From Gibbula magus (taxonomy: Eukaryota; Mollusca; Gastropoda; Trochida; Trochidae): a DNA stretch of 64,000 nucleotides. Position 1 is the stretch's first letter; each line of letters begins with the position of its first letter. Both the position numbers and the translations under genes were made by a program. The notes beneath the pieces were generated by a model, which did not search any database, was not told the DNA's origin, and saw only the letters and a program-made list of their open reading frames with translations. Below, piece by piece: positions 26,101-39,400 of the stretch. The stretch is from assembly GCA_936450465.1 (NCBI GenBank), contig OW388289.1, positions 74,636,593-74,700,592 of the forward strand, in the 5' to 3' direction.

Positions 26101-29100
26101 GACTATATACGATTATAGCAACAATATTTTTAAATATATATTTATTATCTAGGCATAACTCATTGTGGGTGTATTTGCTAAAATACAAACTAAATGTTTC
26201 AATGCAATTTTTTAAAATGTTGTAATATCGTTTTATAGACTAAAGCACGTAGCAAGACGTCAGAGGTTTGAAGATTTAAAGATCATCATTTGAACAACAG
26301 GCACTTACTAACTTTGATTATGTGCTGACATGACATTTTGTTTTCAACGACCTTATACTCCAAACTTTCGCAGTCCTAAGAATTCTTAACTTTGATCGTA
26401 TCCAATGTGTTAAGAATTGGCTCAGTTCGTAGGTCTACGGACGTTTGAGGTCCTATGATCATGATTGCTAGTATCAGCGAGAACCCGCTAGCACTTATAT
26501 AAATGGTAACTTATACACAGCAAGAGCGAGATCTCGTTAGAACTAGCGCTCTTGCACCGGTGCAGTATCTCAGGTACGACAGGTGGTTGTGTGCTACCCG
26601 GGGGCTTACCTTGAGGACAAGGGAGAGGAGGAGCGTCACCCAACACAGCTACTGAAATAGTGCAGCCAGGCGCTCAGTTAGTGACACACACACAGCAATA
26701 CAGAAGCAGTGTGCCAAGACCACCATCGGTAACCTGCAGGGTTCTTCTATGTAATGACACGGTCATGCTATAGGTCATATTGTTCCAAATATTCCTTATT
26801 TCGAGTTTCTTTGAACATTACCGTGTCCCCAAAAGAATTTGTCAAGTTCACAGTTTTAATTTATTTGTGTATCAACAAACGGCGCTATACAACGATAAAC
26901 TTCCATGAAGAAGTAAAACCATTTTCTTCAAAACTCTATAATCGCTGGAAATCAACGTTCTGTCATGAATGGACTCATTGCGGTCTTCCTTAAACTCAAT
27001 AAACTGAGTTTTTATTTGAATTTTTTAAAGATCAATGTAATTTTCAACGCAATGTAAATATGTTTACATAGAATCCTACCGTTTTCGATGGTGCCCTTGA
27101 TACAGAGTGTCGTGACAACAAAAGCACACCATAATTATGCAATACAACATCAATGTTAACACATGTGAACTGTTATACACAACTGTTTCTACTAGACAAC
27201 ATACAATGGAAATATACAATGTGCACGTAAGTAACACCAAATCTGACTAACATCAGATCGTTGTGTTTTTCATCACGTTGTTTGAAGAAGTTAACGGGTT
27301 TCTATATGCTGTTTCCACAGGTTCAAGAAGCTGCAATAAAATCTGTTAGTGATCCTCCACGTTGTATTGCAGAAAATCATATTCAAAACTCTAATACCTG
27401 TAATATCATCGCCTACTGTTTGTAAACCACCATCTTTAGTTAACTGTTACTTTGAAAATAACAAACAATGCCTCAATTCAATCAAAAATGAAAATCATGT
27501 TCAAAGTCTAATTCGTTGAACTTATTATCCTACAGTCAGCAGTGTACCATTAACAGCAGTGCATCAAGGTAGAAGAATAAATGGGCAAGGTGTAAATTTG
27601 GTCGTCTTTTTATCTCATCCTATTGACAGAGCTAAATGTAGCTACATCATTCTGTTGATTGATTAAACTCTGAAAGAACCAATGAATCAATATTTACACG
27701 TACGTATTTTCAATGTGCAAGGTTATATGTACTACTACATGCTGTTGGTTATTTTACAGTGGAGAGATCCCATATGTATGTTTATTGTTCACAACTACAT
27801 TCATTCTACTGTGATGTTGATTGTTTTAACACAATGACATTGACAAAGAGACGTTATTATACAGTAACTGCATTATACTGATACATTCATTCATGTACGT
27901 ACTGATACCACGAACCACGTGTCGACCATCTTCCCTTATACAAATCCTTCGAACTATAAACGACCGTCTTGAAAGTTATAAGTTGTAGTCCACGGTATAG
28001 ATTTAGCTTGGTTAAACACAAAATTGCTCTCAACCACAAAAGCGTGAAATGTTTCTTGGTTTCTGCCAACCCAAATATCTTTCAACCAGACAAGCTTAAA
28101 CATGTATCGTGTTTTCTGCAAACCCAACATCACTTTCACCATGCTGACGAAGGTAGGTGAAGCTAGATGCACAATGTAAATCACAGGTGCAGTGAGAAGA
28201 CTAATATATTATGTCTCAAAGGTGATCTAGATTGCCACTTGATTGCTGCCGACGTCCAAGCCAAGATTCCGTGACAGCGTTCATTGGGCAACAACTAAAG
28301 ACGTGATCTAAGTTCAACAACATTACACGTGGCTTTGTGAAGGGTGGACGTGGAGGTTACAGCTAAAGACGTGATCTAAGTTCAACATCATTACACGTGG
28401 CTTTGTGAAGGGTGGACATCGAGGTTACAGCTAAAGACGTGATCTAAGTTCAACAACATTACACGTGGCTTTGTTGATGGATTAAATGGGAGTTACAACT
28501 ATAGAGGTATTTTCTAATTACAAGTCTTAACACCAGGTTAATACATCGTATCGCAATACACAAGCTTTGATATCAGTGTTAACAACATATGGCAACAACA
28601 CCAATCAATCACTACATTCACTGGAGAACTTACATATTGCTGTTTCGCTGCTGACTTCTCTCCCAACTCGCGGATGACCTGCAAAAAACAAACATGTCTA
28701 TCATGACAAGATGACGGGATGCGTCTAAACTTTCCTTCACGTCTGAAACATTTCAGGAAAATCTTCATACGGATGTTATTCAGTATCTGGTATCGCAGTG
28801 TTTACATTAACAAGGGTTTTTGTTCAGTAGAATTATAATGATAAAAGTTTCATTCTGATCAAGAAATGCTATCAATGAGTATTATCATTACATATATTTA
28901 AAGACTTATATTTTGAAATGGATGCTCTCTAAAAAAGGATCTTATTTACAAATTCAATTTTTGGTATGAAGGTTTACCTGGGTAGACACCTTGCGGGTCA
29001 ATGGAAACTCGGTTTAGTGTACTATCAAGCTGATCGATAGCACCTGCAATGAAACAAATAGTCCTCGTTTTTGCGTTTATTATTATTGAAACACAGTAAG

Positions 29101-32100
29101 AAGAATATAATCTTTGGAAACGTTTGTACATGTTCATGCTCTATTTTAAAATGTGAAATTCGTAGAAGGTGAGAGTGCTGAATAAATTGTCATGCTCTGA
29201 GGAAGATATTAGTATGTGATCTACAGTGACAACAGTAATGACGATATGGTCCAAGTGCTTTTTACCGTAACTTCATTAACTATCACTATAAAGGCATAAG
29301 CAAGGAAAGATCCGAATCAAAGTCTGTCTCATTCACTGCCAGAAACTCATGTTTCTTATCACTGCTCTGACCGATTTCGAAATATAACTAAACAGCAGAT
29401 ATAGTCATACGAATATCATTCACATGATGTATTTGAAGATTATTTAGAAGATGGTGGTTACATGAAGGAAACGTTCTAATATGATATAAACAATGTATCA
29501 ATTGTCTGTCTCTGTGATCGCCTAGAAATATCAGCACGCCATCTTACTGCTGTCATGGATGGGTCTATAAGTTTAAGGATCACATCAGATGAGCTCTGTA
29601 TGGGGCCCTTCCATATTCAAACCCTACAGAAAGTTATACGTCTCTCTTACGGGCTGCAGAGACACTCCGGTGGATGTTGGCATCATTGACCCGTGGCCTG
29701 GATCTCGGTTGACCACTACCGACCGTCTGACCGCCGTACCTGTTGTCTGAGTGGTAACCTGAAATAGGAACTACACGTGCTAGTGGTGACCTATACAGGC
29801 GGTGATTGTGTTAGAAGCTCATACTATAGCTGTGTGCTATGCAACAGTAGATTAGTTAGATGTAATTTAGATGCAGTACTAGAAGCATTTTCGTTTTGGG
29901 AGAAACAAATCAAAACAGCCATTGCAGTATTTTTCTAAAGTGAAATCAATGGCCTCCCTTATCTCTAAATAAGCTTAGCAAGTTGTGCTTTAAGCTGAAT
30001 AAAAACTTGTTTAGAGAGGAAAGTGGTTAACTTCAATAAACCCACTATTACGCTTACAAACATCGGGCTAACTACATATAAGTAAACATAAAAGCCTAAA
30101 ACACTCGTGCCAATCGGTGAGTGACAATACACCCTTGTGACCATCCTACATATTGACATGCATCACTTCATGGAATTGTGTTAAATTATCTCGTAGTATG
30201 TGTGTGTTTGTGAGTGAATGTGGGGGGTTGGAAGGACTTAATTTTTCTCTGCAACCTGTACTTACTTTTAGGCCTTTTAGACTGTCCCCACGTCTTGCTA
30301 TTAGACGGGTAGGTTAAAGGGGAAGGTTCTTCATAAGCTGAAACACGTTTGACATGTACAAAATGTACATTGGACATTTCAACATTTCAAATGCTTAAAC
30401 CAAATTAAAAATTAAATATTTCAATATATGCACATAAATCACACAGTATATTACGTTATTCGACGGCAGTTTCGATGTACGAATTTCAATTGTATCATTG
30501 TATGTACCATTCTCTCTGCATGAGTTAGGATGCCATCCCCAGCTCTCAGTCTTATGACATGACATGATATTGGCATGTTGGACCTCCAGTTACTGTGCTT
30601 CTGATGCTGACGGAGATTCAGGCGATGTGTATGCTGTCTTGTCCCAAGCTTGGACGAGGTATCTGATGCTGACAGAGCTTCAGGCGATGTGCCTCCTGCT
30701 GCTGATGCAGACTGGGATGTTACTACCGCTGATGCCTCTGCTGATGTAGTGGACTTGAGTGTTTGGAGAAGATCATCTTCTGTTGCAAGTCGTTGCAAGA
30801 TTTCGCCTGTTACTGGTAGGGAACGCAGTCCAACTTTTGGGACAGAACCAAACAAAGCTTTGAACGGTGACATCTTGATGGTCGGGTGGTAGCTATTGTT
30901 CTTTTGAAATTGAACAAACTTCAGTCCTACAGGCCACTCAGTGGTATCATTGTCCCCCAACCAAGCTACAAGGTTATCTGGGCTCTGTGGATGTCTGGGT
31001 TTGCCATGCACCATGACGAAGTCAAAGCACATGAGCTTCAGTTCAAAGAGGCAGTAAACTCAGATTCATTGTCACTTTACAAAATGACAGGTGCACCAAG
31101 CAGCAGGAATATATCCATGAGTTGATACGCTACTTCACATGCACGTTTGGAGTTGAGCGGTCGAAGGACACAGAATTTATTAAAATGGTCTTAATATACT
31201 GTGATTCACTGGCCATTGCCTATATGTCCACAAGATCTTAATGTCCACGGGACAAGTTATCTTTGGAGATAAGACTAGGTTTCACAACAACACCCTTTGT
31301 GGTAACTCGTTTTCTCTTCTTCTGACATTATACGCAAAGGGAGTTGAATAACCCAAGAGCCTCACGTGTAACATTTGCATACTTCCCTAATCCTTTTACC
31401 ATTTTGTCTCTACCTCCATGGCCAGTAGATGTATGGGCACGTTTTATGATGTCAAACATCTCATCAATATGTGTGAAATAACTAACGGCAGATTCTAATT
31501 CTGTTTCTTCGTTTTTCTCAATGTCACCACACTGCAAGATCTCATACCTCCCGAGAACTTAATATATATACTGACGGAATGTCTTCTACTCAGCTACTAG
31601 CGCAACTTCGACTTCTTCTATCAGACTAAAGTACTCTTCTTTTAGTCAACAAGATTGACTTAGCACCAGACTGTATTTTGCTTACTATATGTTCACGAAA
31701 TGTAGACTCCGTGATGATAACAAGAAGAAGAATGTGAAGGCTAGTAAGCAATAACTTGTATTTTATAGCATGTCCAGCATATGAAGCCTGTGCTCTCATG
31801 TCGTTTGTATTAATCTCAACTATAAACCTAACCTCGTTAAAAGAAGCCTCATAGGTGAGAAACTAGGGAAGCATGTGCTCTAAGATTGATTGGATTAATT
31901 GCAACTAACAACTTATAAACATTGCCTATGTGACAACAGAGCGAAACCCGTGCTGACTTTGTCTTCTCAATGATCACTGTTAACAATCAGTCAATTTGTA
32001 CAATATATAAGTGGGTTAATTAATTTATGCATTGTACATATTGCCTGATTATAGACTTTGACTGTAACATATATATATATATATATATATATATACTTAC

Positions 32101-32151
32101 ATTCTTGAGGGTAATCAGCATCATCCTCTCCGCTCTCGGCGTTAGTTTGAG
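17168..32151 (-). CDS. STAP1: Disordered tail exons of the STAP-like gene (exons 10-20)
   Basis: Ten exons (51, 72, 108, 66, 45, 42, 30, 84, 168 and 252 nt) are all multiples of three and all phase 1-1; the terminal exon is 17168-17355. The encoded tail is rich in Ser, Pro and charged residues. Visible motifs are RVLPKPP (RxxPxxP, class I SH3 ligand form), SPFLRQLQAGKNALKKD (WH2-like spacing), SYSESESYDDYYDDA, a PPPPP run, and the ending EEEEEYDDIYEHLN. Tyrosines in acidic context are candidate kinase sites. The 28634-28678 exon is open in two frames; only the phase 1 frame joins both neighbours. Boundaries are good, but use of every exon in one transcript is unproven. Confidence 0.75.
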
Positions 32152-34320
32152 CTGCAACATTGATATGGGATATTTATTTTATGGAAATATATAATTACAA
32201 CGTCAAGAAATAGATAATTGAATTCCATTAATGTACTTATCACAAAAATAGAAGCAGACAAATTGTTTGTAGCTATGGCCTCTTTTGTTATATTTTGTTA
32301 TTAAAGCACAAAGGGTATAATGAATTAACTTTTTTTTTCTGGTACAATTACATCTTGCATTTCCTTTCCTACATAATATTTTTTCATTCAAAAGAGTACA
32401 ATGGGTAAGTGAATGATAAAGTTACACACTTTTCCATAAACGTACCATTGACAACACATATTTATTTGTCAAGTTACATCTTATATGTACCACTCTTCAT
32501 CCTATAGAGTAGAAAGCAATTGGGTATAAATGAAGAAACACAGGTGCACACTTTTCTATAAACGTATCTTGCATCTTACATTAAACATTCTTAACGAATG
32601 AACAAATATACACACTTTTCCATATCTTTGTTTGATAGTCAGGCATGTCAAGTCCAAGGACTTTGAAGTCGTTGGTGACCATTGGTCGTGTGACCGCTGA
32701 GCCGGACATTCTGACGAAATAGTCCATCACTTCCAAAAGACACACCATCGTCTTATGCTAAAAAAAAAATCAAATAATAAGTTTTTTTATTAATGAATAT
32801 AATGAGATTTGAAGGGACAACATGTGACTACGTCAGCTACGGGAAGGAATTACTGATGAGCAGTGATGGCACAGGAGTGATGTGCGTGCTACTGAACCAT
32901 GGACACTGAACACAGTCTATCAATTTGTCACGAAGGTATGATATACACATCTTACACACACTCTTTGAAATCAGTTTCCTCAATCACGCCGAGGTACATA
33001 TTTGAAAACAACGAACACATCGGGGATATATATTGTACCTATACAACAGTTACTGCTTTCACCAAAGTATAAAGCAAGTAGGCAATGTTGACAATAAGAA
33101 TCATTTAAATAGGAACTCCAGATCAATATAGGGCAAGCTTTAGTGAGAGTACGAGCAGGTTCGTGTTCATAGATTCAGGGCCATGTTCCCGCGATTGCTC
33201 GAAGTAGCGCTACGTAGCAAAGCGAGCAAACCTCGAGAAATCGCATCGTGTCGTTCAGGAGAGAATGCGCTACATTGAGCGATCAATGAGCGATTATAAG
33301 CGCTCGCTGTTATGGAACAGAGCCCAGGCCTTTACTTTAGGACTTTGACACTCATAACATTCCACATATCGTTTATCATTGCGCTGTGAAAATAAATCAT
33401 TTGCTGTCGTGCATTTCAAATTTAAAGATGTCCATTTTGCCTTATTGGCCGAGAAACATGCCCCCGGCCAAACCTTGTTCAACCGCCAAAGACCTAACAT
33501 CGTTAATTGAGTCTATAGCAAAGTACTTAATTAATAAAACTGTATGTTTTGTAAGTACTTACGGCATTTTCGACGTTAATCTTGAATCCTTCTGCTACTC
33601 TAATCACCTCGAAGTGGTTGAACGGCGGTCCTCTGTAAAGTGATAGTCTTTATGTAAACTTAGTATTCTCCGTGAACATTTAGAATATGTACAGCGAGTA
33701 AACTGACCGTTTTATTAGTATTCGGAATTAAGAATGTTCCAAATGTGCCAGAAAATTATACCATTATATATGGTTATAAACAAAATGATAAGGAACCATG
33801 CAGTGACTTCTTTTTACTAAGATTTACTCTCCTGCTTTAGCATTACACCACTGTTACCATTGCGACTTCGATCATCCTACTGCTTTGTGAAAGTATGATG
33901 TGAAGTAATGAAGTAAACAATTCCGAGCAATTGAAGTGAAACAATCCGCGCAAACGTCATATTTTTCCCGCGCAAATGATATGCAGATACGCGCAAACGT
34001 AGAACGCCGTTGAGAAAGGAGCCCGAGCTGCAAATGCCAAATGAACACTCGGAAACATGCAACAATATTTGATGAAAAACCGGACAGAACATCAGCAGTT
34101 ACATTATTATCTAACATTTATTTGCTGTTGGTTGCAAAACTGAAGGTTAACTGAATACAAATACATGTATGTTCCCTTATGACAATAAACCAAAGTCAGC
34201 ATATATGTTTTACCGGCAATACTCAAGTGCCTCGGTGATGATATCATTGGCGTTATCAAAGAAGACGACTAAAACAGAGACAAATAAATCAAGCTGAGAG
34301 TATATGTATTTCTATATGAA

Positions 34321-34357
<37 letters not shown>

Positions 34358-36414
34358 TTCACCTGTTGTGCTCCATCTTCTTGGTGATGACGTAGCTGCC
34401 GGTATCTCGGAAGGTGACACTCTCTCGCATCAAACTGTTCCCGAAGTCCTTTCCCGTCGTCAGGATAGCCTCCGCTGTGTCGCGGGTGATGGATGTGAAG
34501 AACCAACTGCGATTGAATTGATGTAGGGGTTATAAAGGGCGTTAGAATTCAGGATAAAGATTAAGTATGTTTTTAAGAAACAAGGTAATGCTATATGGTT
34601 AATGCATTATATAAATACACCCGCACTATGGGAAGAGTTCGACTCGGAGCCATACATATGTATTCAAGGGAAAGTCAAAACAACGATATCAGACAAATAT
34701 AGGTGCACACCGTACACTGAATACTAAAGTCGGGCCTACGCTTAACTGATCAAAGCATAAGGCATGTAATGGTGTTATAACGAACATTAACTACAACATA
34801 CAATAGGACCATGACATAGTACATTACCGAAGCTTCCTTAGTGCTAACACAGTCGTAATTACCATCATTAACCTTGCCAGACAATCGTCAAATAGAAAGT
34901 ATATGATAGAGGTTATGCGGTCTTTTGAATAACGGAAGATTGTTTTAATAGAAGTTTAAATACTTAAATCATTTAAAAGCATATGGAAATCTCAAAGTCT
35001 TTAAACAAAAACACTCTTAGTTTTACCATCAGTTGTTACCGGTTTGACTGGCAGATGGTTTTATGAATTAATTTAGTTGAGAGAAATAGTTTCCTGTTAA
35101 CGTCAGAGCCTATCTATTGCAAAACAGTAATGGAATATGTGTGTCTATAACTGTTTGTTTAAGTGACGGATAGAAGGGAGCCTTGAATACATATATATAA
35201 GCCAATACTTATTATGGCGGTTGTTTCTTCACCAGATTGTACACACCTTGGTACTTCTGTTTTATCAGGATTTGGCCAGAATCTGTGCCTCTGAAAAATA
35301 ATGTTTCAGTTATGAATACTTTTAAATATACACCAGAATATATATCGTGACTGGAAAGTGTGAAAAAGATATAAAAGTTACAATATTTATTTTTATAAAG
35401 CTAACATACACTTTAAAGTCAAAGGTTTAAAACAAGATGTATTAAGCAAGACCGTCATGCTGGTCTACCCACAACCAAGAACATCGATTCCCTAGGCTAT
35501 GACACCGATTCCCTAGGCTATGACACCGATTCCCTAGGCTATGACACCGATTCCCTAGGCTATGACACCGATTCCCTAGGCTATGACACCGATTCCCTAG
35601 GCTATGACACCGATTCCCTAGGCTATGACACCGATTCCCTATGCTATGACACTTGGAATGTTCTGCTGAACCTACATGATGTTATCAGATATATTATATA
35701 AGTATGAGTAAACACGGGAAATAGTCCGATATTTAAGCCCGCAGTAAACTTAGATAAAGTATTACAATCCAGCAGGAATTGGTATAAATATATATATACT
35801 TCAAACAGACGCAAACTCACGATCTCTGTAGGGGACCAATAAATCAGAATAATGAAACTTGGAAAACTGCCAGTTATCTCCAAATAAGGTTTCCGAAATG
35901 TTCAAGAGCATAATGCAATCTTAACGCAATGTAACCTTAAAAAAACTTCTGGCAAATATCCAAGCCAAATAGACACCCTATATTATCAGTGTTCACATAT
36001 GTCTGTTACTGGCTGTTCAGCCGTGCCGTTAACGTTTGTCATTTCGACGTTATGTCACTTCATACATGTATATCTATAAGTCATATCAATATTGTACTCA
36101 GAACCATGTGACTAGCCAATGACTTATTGCAATATAAGTCCTTGGACTGGCGTATCAAATGTCATATCTCACATTCACATAGGGGCGCATTCACAGGAGA
36201 ATGCAAGTCCTTGGCAATTTTTCTTTTACCGAGAGGTTGTAGTTCTAAGACAAATCCCGAGGGGGTATACAATATATTTATATTACATACACAGTACCAT
36301 GCAGCGTCAGTATACGCCTCACTGAAAGTCTTACGTAACAAAAGACCACTGGTATGAAAGCAAACATTGATTATTTGAAACGCTGTTTGAGAAATGTTGA
36401 AGTATGATATTTTT

Positions 36415-36482
<68 letters not shown>

Positions 36483-39400
36483 CAATATTGGAGTATGCAT
36501 AAAAACTAAGCGTCTCAGTGCATTTTATTGTTGAGATTTAGGAAAATATAAAATATGTATGATAAAGATAAGAACTTCAAGATATTTGCGATAACATTTA
36601 GTTATTGAATGAGTTTCGACGAATTTTGAGGTGCTTTGTCATGGCTGTATAGATATGACATCTGTCTTGCCAAATGAAATTTAATGTGTAGGATGTTGTT
36701 TATTGATATTTGAAAACTAAGAAACTTGTTGGGAACGTAAACAATCTGAACATTGACGTCAGTGACGCTGCATAAACGAGGACAAACAGTGTGACCCCTT
36801 GAACTACTGTCAGCCTTTCTGCCTTAACGACTGATTGTGTGTTCAGATTGATCAACTTCGGAGACATCGTGCGTTGACAAAGTACGCTGAACAGTTATGA
36901 CACACTTACTTTACAGAGAATAATATTGATATGTAATATCTTACAAACACCTGCAAGGTTGCAAGTTCAGCTGACAGTACTAGTGTTATGAGCATTACTT
37001 CTGATTTTGGACATATTTTAATTATTTCTTATGAAAACAGCTATGTTCACAAGTTGCTGTACATGACGGACACTTTTTTTCAATTTGGTAAAAACTTTAA
37101 AAAAGAGACTTTCTTGCAGGTTTGAAAAGGGAAGAGGGACCTCGAAGAAGTGATTCAAAGTCCTTAGTCATCCAAGTATGTTGGGAGAAAAACTAATGAT
37201 GCAGACAACGAGGAAACCTACTGATTACTGAGTTTGGAAAACTACCGCTTACAATTGTTGGTCCGCCGTCGTCCATGGTCGTGCCGGGTGCGAATATGGA
37301 GGTGATGCTGTTGTCGGGGGAGGAGAAGCCAGTACCGATACTGGTGTTGTCGTGGGCGGTGCGGGGGGAGACAGGGAGGGGCGGTCTGCTGGAACCTGAT
37401 ATCACTTTCTGGACGTCGATCCGAACCTTCTGGATCTGGTCGGGAGTCAAGTCCAAGTTGTCAGAGATGTCCCCCTGGAATGATTGTAACATGATTGTAA
37501 CATGATTGTAACATCAGGATTTGTGTTCGGATGTTCAGAACAGGTTGAGAACATTTTACAAAATTGTATCCATATTTAAAGATAATTGACGTTCATAGTC
37601 CCATGGTCATATGTCAGGGAAGCATGCAACCAGTGCTGCTTCTAGAAACAGGTTCTTATAGAGCACCTGGTAACCAGCTCCTTATCTTCAGTGCATTCCT
37701 GACGCTTTGACGTTCTATCACCTTAATTTCTGTATTCAATCACATCCTTCGATAACTCTGTTATTGCCAAGATCGAAAATATTCAACACTTACTATAAAC
37801 CGTCAGTTATTCACTTGATTTGAATTGAAAACGTATCCTTATAAACAAGGTACCCAAGTCATTCAAGCATGTTAGATTATTCAACATACAGGTCTATTCA
37901 AGAACTCAAGAAGGTAAAGGAATTCTGTTTACCTCAGTCAGTCCAATTAGATAGGCCTTCCATAACTCGCGTTCGATGAACTTGGATGTCTGAAAATAAA
38001 GTTGAATATATACAATTTCATAGCAAGACCATGTGGAGAACACACCATGCTGGTTGGAGAACCTACTCCAGAGGTAGCCCCTTCAATAGCTCTCGTTATG
38101 TGGTCTTTAAGAACACAGGTCCAAACCATGCCGAACATACACATACAGTGGTTAGGACAGAACAATACCAACACAATTAAAATAAAGAAAGTGATAATTA
38201 GTTTATTCACATATCCATTAATTAAGACCCAACTGAGTTACATCTCTCAATTTCCTCATTTTCAGAAATATATACTATTAGTATTCATGCTGTCTCAATT
38301 TTAAGGCAGATGAATACATACTAATTTCCAAAACGTTCTATTTATATATGATATAAGTCGGTAAAAGTTCGAAGATAAAATTAAAACACAGAGAACACAT
38401 ACATGTTACCCGTACCGTCTTTAAAATCCACTTCACAGTTAGCTACAACGTATTACTCTCTTTCCGTCTATCAATATTTCACTGATTCAAAACTAAAGTC
38501 AGGAGAAATATAATTTCTTTAAGTTTTGTACTTCGGGACTGGACACTGCCAAGTCAAGTGATGTCACAACATTGATCAATCTCTCTCGTTTGAAGATATG
38601 TCAGTGTGTTTTGAAAATGATTCACAGTTCTTCCGTAATTTAATATCTATGCCTGTAAGCATTAAGTAGATAAAACAATTGTAATATTATTCCTACAGTG
38701 CACTATTTGGACGTGCATAATGCGTGTAACGTATTCACCGAGTGAAAGCATACTGTATTATTTACGTTCTTCTGTCACACCTATAACCTTCCTGGTCTGA
38801 GGCAAAGCCAGGTAAGCAACCAGGTAGCATAAATTTCCCGATAGACTGGTATGTATATATATAACAAACATGTGTGTATTCAATGTTATAATAGCTTCCT
38901 GGTAGGCTAACAACCGCGTGAAAAAGGCACGATGTTCAATGAACAGAGGTCAAATTTCAAGAGATGTATTCATGGACGGATGAAGGCATTTTCAAAGAGG
39001 TTGGGGTGGATGTTATATATATTTTGTAAAGGGGAATTACTTAACGGATTACATCAAATACCTTATTCGTATAAAACCAGTGTCAAATTTAGCATTTATG
39101 CACTTACATCTATCGACATTTTTGTCTGTGAAAGCTCTAAATGTACATTGATGGAGTAATGTCAAAAGTCAGGGACATTTTGCTAGCTTAGATGTTAGGT
39201 GTCCCAATCGTGTCTTTACTGCGCGAAATTATTACACGGAAATGAGGAAAGTATACTACACGAGCAAACATGCTAAACTTTTTACGGTATACGAATCTCG
39301 TGCAAATGCATATACCTTTCTCTCGTTTGGATAAAAGAAATACAGCCAATGGCTCTGTAGCTCATTTTAGGAATGACGGATGGGCGGACGGGTGGGTGCC

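Noticed and set aside
30564..31125. Plus-strand open frames over the integrase remnant
   Set aside because: They are shadows of the degraded minus-strand integrase.
34312..34506. Alternative minus-strand frame across the first SH2 exon
   Set aside because: It lacks SH2 motifs and meets a stop when carried into the later exon; the SLMRES frame is clearly correct.
37275..37505. Plus-strand open frame opposite the linker exon
   Set aside because: The minus-strand exon has consistent splice phases and matches the STAP post-PH segment.
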